Source: Ruminococcus sp. UBA7158 (lineage in GTDB: Bacteria; Bacillota; Clostridia; Oscillospirales; Ruminococcaceae). From it: DNA of 11,060 nt. The stretch covers positions 1-11,060 of the forward strand of contig DKWG01000068.1 of assembly GCA_002491605.1 (NCBI GenBank), read 5' to 3'. Of this stretch, positions 1 through 7,637 are shown one piece after another. The position numbers and the translations under genes are program-made. Within the stretch, counting starts at the first letter, position 1; the number at the start of each line of letters is the position of its first letter. A model generated the notes under the pieces. The model was not told where the DNA came from. It saw only the letters and a program-made list of their open reading frames with translations, and ran no database searches.

Positions 1-4
1 TTCA

Positions 5-11
5 CTCCTTT
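5..11 (-). promoter_or_regulatory. Ribosome binding site of a leftward gene starting off the window
   Basis: Read on the - strand this is AAAGGAG followed by TGAA up to the window edge, so a start codon would fall just outside. With the - strand promoter at 25-53 it implies a gene divergent from the GH2 gene. Nothing of its coding sequence is visible. Confidence 0.6.
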
Positions 12-24
12 ATGGTACATTAAT

Positions 25-53
25 TTTATAACATATTATTTATTTTACAACAA
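25..53 (-). promoter_or_regulatory. Sigma-A-type promoter for the leftward gene
   Basis: On the - strand there is TTGTTG (53-48), a 17-base spacer and TATAAA (30-25), followed by a short leader and the ribosome binding site at 11-5. The region is AT-rich, so a chance match is possible, but spacing and position fit. Confidence 0.5.
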
Positions 54-145
54 TTGAGCGGCAGTGTCAAGAAATAATGTTAAGATATCCGTATAATGAT
101 TTGAAACAATTAGGGACATATATAAAACTGCTTAAAAAGATGATA

Positions 146-174
146 TTGCAATTGTTAAGGACTTTTGATATAAT
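146..174 (+). promoter_or_regulatory. Promoter of the GH2 gene
   Basis: TTGCAA (146-151), a 17-base spacer and TATAAT (169-174) give a near-consensus sigma-A promoter. Predicted start is near 181, leaving a leader of about 80 bases before the ATG at 263. The bases TGATA at 141-145 directly precede the -35 box; the same bases precede the -35 box of the 7415-6780 gene and of the distal AraC promoter. Confidence 0.65.
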
Positions 175-262
175 TAAGCAAAATAATTATGAATATATTA
201 GCTCACTTTTTGACGAACCGGGCTTATTTTAAATCATTTGCTTTTTGAAAGGAAGGATACTG

Positions 263-3200
263 ATGAAAAGAGAACTTTTTAATCTTGACTGGCTGTTTGC
301 GCTCAAGGAAATAGGCGGACTGCCGTGTGACGATGAATTTAAGTCGGTTGATGTACCACATGACTGGCTGATTTTCAATACAAATGCGCTGTATGCCGAC
401 GGCGACGGTTGGTATAAAAAAAGGTTTACCCTAAACGATATTGAAGGAAAGCTTTATATATTGCGCTTTGAGGGCGTTTATATGGACAGTGAGGTATTCC
501 TGAACGGCAAAAAGATATACGAGTGGAAATACGGATACACAACCTTCGATGTTATCCTTGACGGCGTTGTCGAGGGTGAAAACGAGATAGAAGTTGTCGT
601 TCACCACAAGTCGCCCAATACAAGGTGGTATTCGGGAGCAGGAATTTTCAGAAACGTATGGCTTACAGAATGTGAAGGGTCAAGGATTGTCCCTGACGGC
701 ACATATTTCTGCGCAAGCTGTGTCAGCGGCAGCGAGTGGAGCGTTACAGTCGACACTGAGGTCACGGGTGAAGGAGAGGCTGTAGTCCGACATACTATTT
801 CGGACGCTGAAGGCGGCATTGTCGAGACGATTGAAAAGTCATGTGTGCTTACCGATGAGGTGTCAAGAGTCAGCCAAAGCTTTAATCTCGGCGGAGTTCA
901 CGTTTGGGATATAAACGACCCGTATTTATATACACTTAAAACCGAGCTGATTAAGGACGGCAGGGCTGTTTATGAAATCTGCGAGCGTGTCGGCTTTAAG
1001 ACGGTTGAATTTACAAATAACGACGGATTCTTCCTCAACGGAAGAACAGTTAAGCTTCACGGCGCTTGTATGCACCACGACATGGGAGCTTTAGGCTCGG
1101 CAGTCAACAAAAACGCAGTCCGCCGCCAGCTTGAAAAGCTCAAGGAGATGGGTGTTAACGCTATAAGAACCTCTCACAATCCGCCGTCTGTTGAGCTTAT
1201 GGAGCTTGCCGACGAAATGGGAATAATGATTGATTCCGAAGCTTTCGATATGTGGGAGCTTAAAAAGACCGACTATGACTATGCAAGATTCTTCCCCGAG
1301 TGGCACGAGCGCGACGTCAGAAGCTGGATAAGGCGGGACAGAAACCATGTGTCTGTTATAATGTGGAGCATAGGAAACGAGATTTACGATACTCATGCTT
1401 CGGCGCATGGCGTTGAGCTGACAGACGAGCTTACCCGATGCGTCAGAATAGACGACTACAATTCGCTCCATCCTATAACCATAGGCTCAAACTATATGCA
1501 GTGGGAGGGTGCGCAGAACTGCGGCGAGCATATTGATGCAGTCGGCTATAACTATGCCGAGCGCCTTTATGACGAGCACCATGAAAAGCACCCTGATTGG
1601 GTTATCTATGGCAGTGAGACTGCTTCGACAATTCAGTCAAGAGGTACATATCACTTCCCGGCAGAAAAGCTTACAACAACTCACGACGACCACCAGTGCT
1701 CATCTCTTATAAACTGCGCTACAGGCTGGGGTTCGCCGAGCGTTGAGTACAACATCACTCAGGACAGAAATCATAAATTCTGCTTGGGTCAGTTCATCTG
1801 GACAGGCTGGGACTATATCGGTGAGCCGACGCCATACTGGACCAAAAACTCATACTTCGGTCATATAGACACCGCAGGCTTCCCCAAAGACAGCTTTTAT
1901 GCTTACAAGGCTGAGTGGAACGATAAAGCAAAGCCATTTGTACACCTGTTCCCATATTGGGACTTCAATGAGGGTCAGCTGATTGATTTATTCATCTTTT
2001 CAAATTGCTCAAGAACTGAGCTGTTCTTAAACGGCAGGTCATTAGGGGACTATGTCCATAACCATACAGACGGAGATAGGCTCACAGGTCGCTGGCAGGT
2101 TCCTTATGAAAAGGGCGAGATAGAGGCTGTCGGGTATGACGAAAAGGGAAATATAGTATGCCGTGAGACAAGGCATTCCTTCGGCGACGCCGCCGAGATA
2201 TCCTTAAAGCCCGATAAATCCGAGCTTAAGGCAGACGGTGAGGACTTGATTTTCATCGAGATATCCATGCTCGATAAGGATGGATATACAGTTGAAAACG
2301 ACCGCTCAAGGGTTAATATAGAGGTTGAAGGAGCGGCAAGGCTTGTCGGCACGGACAACGGCGATTCTACCGACTACGACCAGTATAAGGAATCCCAAAG
2401 AAAGCTCTTTAACGGCAGACTTATTGCCATCATCGCCGCAAAGGATTATGCCGGCGAGATAACGGTAAGGGCGCAGTCTGTGGGGCTTCCCGAAAAGGTT
2501 ATAAAGCTTTTAGCTGTTCCGGCTGAAAAAAGAAACGGCATTTGCTGCGCTGTTGAGAACTATCAGAGCGAGAGATCCTGTGAAATTCCTGTCAGAAAGC
2601 TTGAGCTCAAGGTCAGCAGTCAGACGTTGACTCCCGATTGTGCTGTCGCAGAAGCTACAGTTGAAATTTTGCCGAAGATTTCAACATACAGCTTAGATGA
2701 TGTTTGCTTCAAGGCAATAAGCCACTCAGGAGTTGAAACAAACCTCGTTAAAATAGAAAAGAAGGACGGCAAAGCCATCATAACTCCGACCGGTGACGGC
2801 GAATACAGAATAAGGGCATACTGCAAAAACGGCACGCCGTATGAAGAGATTATATCTGAAATTGAGATGAAAAACTCCGGCTTCGGCTTGGCAAGCTTTG
2901 ACCCGTATACAGATGTAGTATGCGCATCCTTGTGTTCTGAAACAAATGAGCCTTTGCAGGATGTTTTCGAGGGCGGTCTTCAAACCTTGCATGGCAAGGA
3001 TACCTATTTGACCTTTAAAAACGTCGACTTCGGTAAGGTTGGTTCTGATACTTTAGTCATGGGAATATACAGCTACAATTCAGGACCGATTCCGTTTGAG
3101 CTTACTGACGATGACGGAAACGTATTAGAGAGCCTTACCTATCAGCATCAGTCGGTATGGAACCACTATATGTATAACACCTTCAAGCTTTCAAGAAAGT

Positions 3201-3643
3201 ATACCGGCGTTATGAACATAACAATTTTGTTCCATGAGCAGCTTCGCTATAAGGGTTTTAAGTTTATCAAGTCCGACAGAGTAGGTGAGGAGATATCAGC
3301 CTTAGACAACAGCGGAATTTACGGCGATTCCTTTACACTTTGCTCAGACTCAATAAAGGAAATCGGAAACAACGTAACTATTGAGTTTACCGACTTCGAT
3401 TTCGGTGAGGACGGAATAAGCGCAGTTGAGATAAAGGGCAGGTCGCACAACGCTAACGACACTATTCACGTCAGGTTCACAGGTGAAAGCGATCAGGACA
3501 ACCAGATAGTCGAGTTTGTGGGCACTGACGAGCCGGTTACAAGGCGTTTTGAGCTTAACAGGGTAGTAGGAAAGCAGGATGTTAAGCTTGTGTTCCTGCC
3601 GGGCTGCAAATTTGACCTTTATTCTATTAAGTTTATTAAATAA
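263..3643 (+). CDS. Glycoside hydrolase family 2 protein (beta-galactosidase-like), cytoplasmic
   Basis: This is a retaining exo-glycosidase of family GH2, most likely acting on beta-linked galactosides or related oligosaccharides; the exact sugar cannot be read from sequence. The start is ATG 263 (1126 residues), placed 6 bases after the GAAAGGAAGG ribosome binding site; the frame stays open to a TTG at 245, but that would bury this site. Rough domains are: sugar-binding jelly roll 1-140 (GAGIFRNVWL motif), Ig-like 145-245, TIM barrel 245-545, DUF4982-like 555-625, an Ig/invasin-like domain 645-750, and two similar C-terminal beta domains near 870-1000 and 1005-1126. The acid/base is probably Glu373 in SIGNE and the nucleophile Glu452 in YGSETAS. 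The N-RTSHNPPS signature is intact. No signal peptide is present, so it should act on imported sugars. It is a single-gene unit with its own promoter and terminator. It is longer than a classical LacZ (about 1020 residues) because of the C-terminal modules. Confidence 0.93.
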   Translation: MKRELFNLDWLFALKEIGGLPCDDEFKSVDVPHDWLIFNTNALYADGDGWYKKRFTLNDIEGKLYILRFEGVYMDSEVFLNGKKIYEWKYGYTTFDVILDGVVEGENEIEVVVHHKSPNTRWYSGAGIFRNVWLTECEGSRIVPDGTYFCASCVSGSEWSVTVDTEVTGEGEAVVRHTISDAEGGIVETIEKSCVLTDEVSRVSQSFNLGGVHVWDINDPYLYTLKTELIKDGRAVYEICERVGFKTVEFTNNDGFFLNGRTVKLHGACMHHDMGALGSAVNKNAVRRQLEKLKEMGVNAIRTSHNPPSVELMELADEMGIMIDSEAFDMWELKKTDYDYARFFPEWHERDVRSWIRRDRNHVSVIMWSIGNEIYDTHASAHGVELTDELTRCVRIDDYNSLHPITIGSNYMQWEGAQNCGEHIDAVGYNYAERLYDEHHEKHPDWVIYGSETASTIQSRGTYHFPAEKLTTTHDDHQCSSLINCATGWGSPSVEYNITQDRNHKFCLGQFIWTGWDYIGEPTPYWTKNSYFGHIDTAGFPKDSFYAYKAEWNDKAKPFVHLFPYWDFNEGQLIDLFIFSNCSRTELFLNGRSLGDYVHNHTDGDRLTGRWQVPYEKGEIEAVGYDEKGNIVCRETRHSFGDAAEISLKPDKSELKADGEDLIFIEISMLDKDGYTVENDRSRVNIEVEGAARLVGTDNGDSTDYDQYKESQRKLFNGRLIAIIAAKDYAGEITVRAQSVGLPEKVIKLLAVPAEKRNGICCAVENYQSERSCEIPVRKLELKVSSQTLTPDCAVAEATVEILPKISTYSLDDVCFKAISHSGVETNLVKIEKKDGKAIITPTGDGEYRIRAYCKNGTPYEEIISEIEMKNSGFGLASFDPYTDVVCASLCSETNEPLQDVFEGGLQTLHGKDTYLTFKNVDFGKVGSDTLVMGIYSYNSGPIPFELTDDDGNVLESLTYQHQSVWNHYMYNTFKLSRKYTGVMNITILFHEQLRYKGFKFIKSDRVGEEISALDNSGIYGDSFTLCSDSIKEIGNNVTIEFTDFDFGEDGISAVEIKGRSHNANDTIHVRFTGESDQDNQIVEFVGTDEPVTRRFELNRVVGKQDVKLVFLPGCKFDLYSIKFIK

Positions 3644-3657
3644 GTAAAACTGAATTG

Positions 3658-3688
3658 AAACGGAGCAGGGAAAGCTTGCTCCGTTTTT
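3658..3688 (+). terminator. Rho-independent terminator of the GH2 gene
   Basis: A perfect 10-bp stem (AAACGGAGCA at 3658-3667 with TGCTCCGTTT at 3677-3686) has a 9-base loop and runs into TTTTT (3684-3688). It starts 15 bases after the GH2 stop codon. Confidence 0.9.
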
Positions 3689-3767
3689 CATGGAAAAATC
3701 TTTGATTTTGAGTAAAGACCGGCTCCGCCTTTTACCGTTTTATGAGAAAAAACTTGTTTCGTTTTTC

Positions 3768-3796
3768 TTGCATTCCGCCAAGCTTTATGCTATAAT
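3768..3796 (+). promoter_or_regulatory. Promoter of prfB
   Basis: TTGCAT (3768-3773), a 17-base spacer and TATAAT (3791-3796) form a near-consensus sigma-A promoter about 41 bases ahead of the prfB ATG. Unlike the glycosidase promoters in this window it has no GATA element before the -35 box. Confidence 0.75.
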
Positions 3797-3837
3797 CAAT
3801 CTGAATTATTATGAATTGATTTTTTCGGAGGAAGAAT

Positions 3838-4956
3838 ATGCTGCTCATAGACGAGATGAATATTAAGCTCGCAGAATACCGTCCAAAGCTGAAGGAGCTT
3901 CATTCGGTACTTAACATTGAAGCTGCAAAGGAAGAAATAGAACAGCTTCACAATAAAGCGGCTGAGCCTGATTTCTGGGACGATATGGACAAATCCCAAA
4001 AGATACTTCAGCGCACAAAATCGCTTGAAAACGCCGTTGAAAACGACAAGAGACTGAATGTTCAGGCTGAAGACATTGCCACAATGATAGAGATGTACAA
4101 TGAAGAGCCTGACGACGACCTTATAAACGACATTAAAGCCGAGCTTGAGGACTTCTGCGATAAGATAGACAAGCTGACCCTTTCAACCCTGCTGACAGGG
4201 GAGTACGACAAGTCCAACGCCATTTTGAACTTCCATGCAGGAGCAGGAGGAACAGAGGCTCAGGACTGGACTCAGATGCTTTTGAGAATGTATATCCACT
4301 GGGGAGAACAGCACGGCTATAAGGTATCGGTTTTAGATTCAATCGACGGCGGAGACGCAGGCATAAAGTCAGCATCTGTCATAGTCGAGGGTGAAAACGC
4401 TTACGGCTATTTAAAGAGTGAAGCGGGAGTTCACAGACTGGTAAGAATATCTCCGTTTGACGCTTCGGGCTCACGTCACACATCCTTCTCCGCTTTAGAG
4501 GTCATGCCTGAAATTGACGATGATTTGAGCGTTGAGATTAGACCCGAGGACATAAAGATGGACGTTTTCCGTGCCAGCGGCGCAGGCGGTCAGCACATCA
4601 ATAAAACCTCCTCGGCGGTAAGACTTACTCATATACCCACAGGACTTGTAACATCCTGTCAGACACAGAGAAGCCAGGTTCAGAACCGTGAATATGCAAT
4701 GAAGATGCTTGTTTCAAAGCTGGTTGAGATCAAGGAAAGAGAGCATTTGGCTAAGATTGAGGATATAAAGGGAGTCCAGAAGGAAATAGCTTGGGGCTCG
4801 CAGATACGCTCTTATGTATTTATGCCGTATACCTTAGTTAAGGACCACAGAACAGGCTTTGAAAACGGAAACGTTCAGGCTGTTATGGACGGCGAGCTAG
4901 ACGGATTTATCAATGCTTACTTGAAGGCTCTTTCAAACGGCACATTGGAGAAGTAA
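3838..4956 (+). CDS. prfB: Peptide chain release factor 2
   Basis: The protein recognises UGA and UAA stop codons in the ribosomal A site and triggers peptide release. The catalytic GGQ motif is at residues 250-252 (RASGAGGQHINKTS context) and the stop-codon-reading SPF tripeptide, which marks RF2 rather than RF1, at 205-207. The N-terminal helical region (about 1-110) and the core follow the family pattern, and 372 residues is full length. The start is ATG 3838 after a strong GGAGGAAG site at 3827-3834. Many bacteria control prfB by a +1 frameshift at an in-frame UGA in codon 26; here codon 25 is still CTT but codon 26 is AAC, and the frame runs through without a stop, so no frameshift is needed. 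It probably heads a transcript with the DUF3795 and DUF4867 genes downstream, since no terminator lies between them. Confidence 0.97.
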   Translation: MLLIDEMNIKLAEYRPKLKELHSVLNIEAAKEEIEQLHNKAAEPDFWDDMDKSQKILQRTKSLENAVENDKRLNVQAEDIATMIEMYNEEPDDDLINDIKAELEDFCDKIDKLTLSTLLTGEYDKSNAILNFHAGAGGTEAQDWTQMLLRMYIHWGEQHGYKVSVLDSIDGGDAGIKSASVIVEGENAYGYLKSEAGVHRLVRISPFDASGSRHTSFSALEVMPEIDDDLSVEIRPEDIKMDVFRASGAGGQHINKTSSAVRLTHIPTGLVTSCQTQRSQVQNREYAMKMLVSKLVEIKEREHLAKIEDIKGVQKEIAWGSQIRSYVFMPYTLVKDHRTGFENGNVQAVMDGELDGFINAYLKALSNGTLEK

Positions 4957-4981
4957 GCTTTTAAGAAGCAAAGTTTGAAAT

Positions 4982-4998
4982 ACATCATGAAATGATGT
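4982..4998. repeat. Small inverted repeat between prfB and the DUF3795 gene
   Basis: ACATCAT (4982-4988) and ATGATGT (4992-4998) form a 7-bp stem with a 3-base loop. No T-run follows, so it is not a convincing terminator; it could be an RNA-processing or stability hairpin, or chance. Confidence 0.4.
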
Positions 4999-5024
4999 GA
5001 ATTATGCGAAAGGAATGGCTATAA

Positions 5025-5315
5025 ATGATAGATTCAAGATGCGGTCTTCACTGCACAGTCTGCGAATATAAGCCAAGCTGCAACTGCGGCGGATGTATTG
5101 AGACAAACGGACGCCCTTTTCATGGCGAATGCCCTGTTGCCAAGTGTTGTCAGGACAAGGGATTAGTTCATTGCGGCGAGTGCGATATTATGCCGTGTGA
5201 GCTTTTAACCCAGTATTCCTGCGACCCTGTTCACGGCGACAACCCGGCAGGAGCAAGGATAGAGCAGTGCAGAAAATGGAAGGCTGAAAAGGAAACTGAG
5301 TGCGCTGTAAAGTAA
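5025..5315 (+). CDS. Small cysteine-rich DUF3795 family protein
   Basis: A 96-residue soluble protein with 15 cysteines. It has the layout typical of DUF3795: an N-terminal CGLHCTVC motif, then CNCGGC, then CPVAKCC, a HCGEC motif and a final PCELL segment. The clustered cysteines suggest metal or iron-sulfur binding, but the family has no established function. There is no signal peptide or membrane segment. The ribosome binding site AAAGGA (5009-5014) lies 10 bases before the ATG. It sits 68 bases after prfB and 49 bases before the DUF4867 gene with no clear terminator on either side, so the three may be co-transcribed. Confidence 0.85.
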   Translation: MIDSRCGLHCTVCEYKPSCNCGGCIETNGRPFHGECPVAKCCQDKGLVHCGECDIMPCELLTQYSCDPVHGDNPAGARIEQCRKWKAEKETECAVK

Positions 5316-5364
5316 GGTGCAAGTTAATTAAACAAATAAATATTATATTTAGGAGGACAATATC

Positions 5365-6003
5365 ATGATTATTCATTCAATCAGCGAGCCATTATTCAAG
5401 GACTACGGCAAGGTAGTCGAGGGCTATGACGTCAGCGAGCTTTTAAAGGTTATGGATGAGGTAACACCTTTGCCTGAGGCAGTAGTGTACGTTCCCGAGC
5501 AGCCTGAAATGCAGGCACTTCCCATTGCCAAGGAGATTTCCGACAGGCTCTACGGCGGTATGCCCGTTCAGCTCGGCTGGTGCAACGGTCACAACACCAA
5601 GCTCAACTGCCTGGAGTATCACCGTGACAGCGAGATAAACCTCGGAACAAAGGATTTCATCCTTCTTCTGGGCAAGCAGGGTCAGATAGGCGACGACTGG
5701 ATGTTTGACACTGCCGATACAGTTGCCTTCAAAGTACCTGCAGGCGTTCTGGTTGAGGTTTACGCTACAACACTTCACTATGCTCCTTGTTCTGCAAGCA
5801 AGGGCGAGGGCTTTAAGGTTTTAGTTGCACTTCCCAAGGGAACAAACACCGATAAGCCTGAGTTCACAGCTGTAAACCACGAGGACACACTTTTAACCGC
5901 AAGAAACAAGTGGCTTTTGGCTCACCCTGAGTCAAGCGAGGCTATCGGCGGTGCAGTTGTCGGACTTAAGGGAGTAAATGTTGATATCGCTGACGATATC
6001 TGA
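5365..6003 (+). CDS. DUF4867 family cupin-like protein
   Basis: A 212-residue soluble protein resembling the DUF4867 family, which has a cupin-like (ureidoglycolate-lyase-like) character but no defined reaction. A candidate metal-binding stretch is EYHRDSEINLGTKDFILLLG, with the His-x3-Glu spacing of a cupin first motif, and a later His in LHYAPCS could complete the site. These assignments are inference from pattern alone. The start is fixed by a perfect AGGAGG (5351-5356) 8 bases before the ATG. The family may handle a small sugar or acid metabolite. It is the last gene before a 16-bp stem-loop, so it probably ends the prfB transcript, although the strong ribosome binding site would also suit an independent promoter, of which none is clear. 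Confidence 0.75.
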   Translation: MIIHSISEPLFKDYGKVVEGYDVSELLKVMDEVTPLPEAVVYVPEQPEMQALPIAKEISDRLYGGMPVQLGWCNGHNTKLNCLEYHRDSEINLGTKDFILLLGKQGQIGDDWMFDTADTVAFKVPAGVLVEVYATTLHYAPCSASKGEGFKVLVALPKGTNTDKPEFTAVNHEDTLLTARNKWLLAHPESSEAIGGAVVGLKGVNVDIADDI

Positions 6004-6049
6004 TATTCCCGTGTTAACGTACATGGCATCTGTTGAGATATGATATTGA

Positions 6050-6092
6050 AAAGCACCTGCTGTCAAGCTTGACGTCTGACAGCAGGTGCTTT
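6050..6092. terminator. Stem-loop terminator after the DUF4867 gene
   Basis: A perfect 16-bp stem pairs 6050-6065 with 6077-6092 around an 11-base loop. The + strand tail is short (TTT then ATGCTTG), while the - strand side reads into TTTTC, so the T-run is better leftwards; stem length still makes termination of the + strand genes likely. Confidence 0.7.
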
Positions 6093-6145
6093 ATGCTTGT
6101 GGCGGCTTTTTGAGTGCGGCATAGTATAATAAGAGGTGATTATTT

Positions 6146-6604
6146 ATGCAATCAGGAGCTATGAGGTCTGTTGCAGCTGTTGCTGAGGTCAGAGGCGGCA
6201 AGGAATATCCGAAGATAAGAGGGACGGTTAAATTCTATTCGCTTGAAAACGCCACCCTTGTTATAGCTGATATAAAGGGACTCCCAAAGACAAGGACGGG
6301 ATTCTTTGCCTTCCACATTCACGAAGGCACAAGCTGCGGCGGCGAGGATTTTGCCGAAACCAAGGGACACTACAATCCGAATATGAGCTTACATCCCGAT
6401 CACGCCGGTGATCTTCCGCCGCTTATGAGAAGCAACGGCAATGCGTTTTCGGCTGTGGTAACCGACAGGTTTACGCCGAGTGACATTGTCGGCAGAACTG
6501 TCGTCATACATTCAAATCCCGATGACTTTTCAACTCAGCCGTCGGGAAATGCAGGAAAGAAGATTGCCTGCGGAGTTATACGTAGAGCCGCCGATACCGT
6601 CTGA
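6146..6604 (+). CDS. Cu/Zn superoxide dismutase family protein without signal peptide
   Basis: The sequence matches the Cu/Zn superoxide dismutase fold, which converts superoxide to oxygen and hydrogen peroxide. All seven metal ligands appear: His57 and His59 (AFHIHEG), bridging His75 (GHYNP), His83, His86 and Asp89 (HPDHAGDLP), and His122 (VIHSNPDD). Cys64 and Cys142 fit the conserved disulfide. The zinc loop is short: His83 and His86 are 3 residues apart, against 9 for the equivalent pair in the eukaryotic enzyme. The usual active-site Arg three residues before the second cysteine is Lys139. Bacterial members are normally exported, but this one begins MQSGAMRSVAAV with no signal peptide, so a cytosolic site is implied. 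The start follows AGAGGTGA at 6132-6139. Catalytic activity is likely from the ligands but not certain. Confidence 0.88.
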   Translation: MQSGAMRSVAAVAEVRGGKEYPKIRGTVKFYSLENATLVIADIKGLPKTRTGFFAFHIHEGTSCGGEDFAETKGHYNPNMSLHPDHAGDLPPLMRSNGNAFSAVVTDRFTPSDIVGRTVVIHSNPDDFSTQPSGNAGKKIACGVIRRAADTV

Positions 6605-6668
6605 TAAGTGGGTAAACGCATAATCGCCGACGGATGGGGGCGTGCAGTTTGTTTACGGACACATTTAA

Positions 6669-6683
6669 TGATAATTATTATCA
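6669..6683. promoter_or_regulatory. Perfect Fur-type 7-1-7 palindrome
   Basis: TGATAAT-T-ATTATCA is a perfect inverted repeat and an exact match to the 7-1-7 Fur box described for Bacillus subtilis. PerR (TTATAAT) and Zur (TCGTAAT) boxes differ in the half-site. It is in the convergent space between the SOD gene and the - strand genes, not in front of any visible gene. A weak - 35/-10 pair (TTGTTT 6649-6654 and GATAAT 6670-6675, 15-base spacer) overlaps it. Confidence 0.5.
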
Positions 6684-6694
6684 ACAGTAAAACA

Positions 6695-6728
6695 CAAGCT
6701 CCCGACCGTATAATCAGTCCGGAGCTTG
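6695..6728. terminator. Bidirectional terminator between convergent genes
   Basis: CAAGCTCC (6695-6702) pairs with GGAGCTTG (6721-6728); after one mismatch three more pairs form around the loop. The - strand side runs into GTGTTTTAC and the + strand side into CGCTTTATTT, so tails are modest. It lies between the SOD stop (6604) and the stop of the - strand gene (6780), suiting both. Confidence 0.7.
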
Positions 6729-6779
6729 CGCTTTATTTGAAGGTGACTAACGTTGATGGATAACTAATTCTAAGCTGAA

Positions 6780-7415
6780 TTATCTCTTCTTAGAAACTGC
6801 AACAGCAGCAACAGCTATAACCATAGGAAGTACTGCTAAAGCAATACCGGTCTTTGCAGGAGCCTCTGTTGTATCGGTATCAGTCTCGGGCTCTGTTACA
6901 GGGTCAACAGTTGCTTCTGGAGCTGTCTCTTCAGCAGCTGAATCGGAGCTGATAACCTCAAAGGTAGCTTCGATTTCGGTGATTTCGCCGATGCCCTCGA
7001 TTGAGCAGTAGTGTGTAGCCCAGATGTTGTACCAGCATACGTCGAATACGCCTGCGCTGTTAAGAGTGGTAGCGTAGCCTTCGGTAAGCTCAACAGGGTT
7101 GCCGTTGATTTTAAGCTCCTTGGTGACGATCTGAAGGTCAGCAGGAAGGTTAGAAGATGTTGCTTCCTGAGCTTCAACAGCAGCGTCCTTTATGTAGATG
7201 GTTGCTACTGAAAACTCATCAATAGAAACATCGGTGAGATTGACGGTATATGTGCCGTCAGCATTTACAGTTACGGGCTCGCCGCTCAATGTGCCACTGC
7301 CGTCGGTGGTCATTACAAAAAGCGTAATGTTAGCTTCGCCGTCAAACGCAAAAGCGCTTACACTTAATGAAAGAACCATGATTACTGCTGCCAAGATGGA
7401 TAAGAACTTTTTCAT
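6780..7415 (-). CDS. Secreted, surface-anchored beta-rich protein (paralog A)
   Basis: A 211-residue protein of unknown function. Residues 1-23 form a clear signal peptide (MKKFLSIL, hydrophobic core, SAFA). Residues 24-155 are a beta-rich domain with the motifs VNADGTYTVNL and FDVCWYNIWAT, resembling the small beta-sandwich carbohydrate-binding-like modules of ruminococcal glycosidases; a polysaccharide-binding role is inference. An acidic Thr/Pro/Glu linker follows (about 157-183), then PAKTG (186-190), a hydrophobic stretch and SKKR, which looks like a sortase-type or membrane anchor. The start is ATG 7415 after GGAGGA (7428-7423); the frame stays open upstream to 7514 but that stretch holds the promoter. 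It is about 70% identical by hand count to the next gene (8354-7716), so a tandem duplicate. It has its own promoter and shares the terminator at 6695-6728. Confidence 0.85.
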   Translation of the reverse strand: MKKFLSILAAVIMVLSLSVSAFAFDGEANITLFVMTTDGSGTLSGEPVTVNADGTYTVNLTDVSIDEFSVATIYIKDAAVEAQEATSSNLPADLQIVTKELKINGNPVELTEGYATTLNSAGVFDVCWYNIWATHYCSIEGIGEITEIEATFEVISSDSAAEETAPEATVDPVTEPETDTDTTEAPAKTGIALAVLPMVIAVAAVAVSKKR

Positions 7416-7442
7416 TATTGTTTCCTCCGTGTTATTGTTTTT

Positions 7443-7463
7443 GCCAAATATCAAATACTCAGC
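7443..7463. repeat. Imperfect palindrome at the start of the paralog A transcript
   Basis: On the - strand GCTGAGTAT (7463-7455) and ATATTTGGC (7451-7443) are imperfect inverted arms around three bases. It lies from about +1 to +21 of the predicted transcript. The same element is found at 8381-8401 in the duplicate gene, and a shorter relative at 9634-9648 before GH5. It may be an operator or a 5' end RNA stem. Confidence 0.45.
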
Positions 7464-7470
7464 AGTTAAT

Positions 7471-7499
7471 ATTATATCTATTTCGACCATAATGCACAA
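7471..7499 (-). promoter_or_regulatory. Promoter of paralog A
   Basis: On the - strand TTGTGC (7499-7494), a 17-base spacer and TATAAT (7476-7471) form a good sigma-A promoter. TGATA directly precedes the -35 box, as in the GH2 and distal AraC promoters. The remaining part of the gap, about 7505-7637, shows no gene or site I can support. Confidence 0.65.
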
Positions 7500-7637
7500 T
7501 ATCAGTTTTAGCAAAGTGAAGTAACGATTTACGTATAAGCCCTTTAGCAGTCTCGACGGTGAGGTATTTGCGATATGCTGACGCTTTTATGTTAATCAGT
7601 TCAAGCAGATACACGCAGTGCGGTATTTTTGCAAGGT

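Noticed and set aside
3900..3920. A programmed frameshift in prfB
   Set aside because: Checked codon by codon: the frame is continuous from ATG 3838, with no UGA at codon 26.
4982..4998. The hairpin after prfB as a terminator
   Set aside because: The stem is 7 bp, AT-rich and has no T-run in either direction.
6125..6130. TATAAT just upstream of the SOD gene as its promoter
   Set aside because: No -35 box lies at 16-18 bases, and the implied start near 6137 would cut into the ribosome binding site. The SOD promoter remains unassigned.
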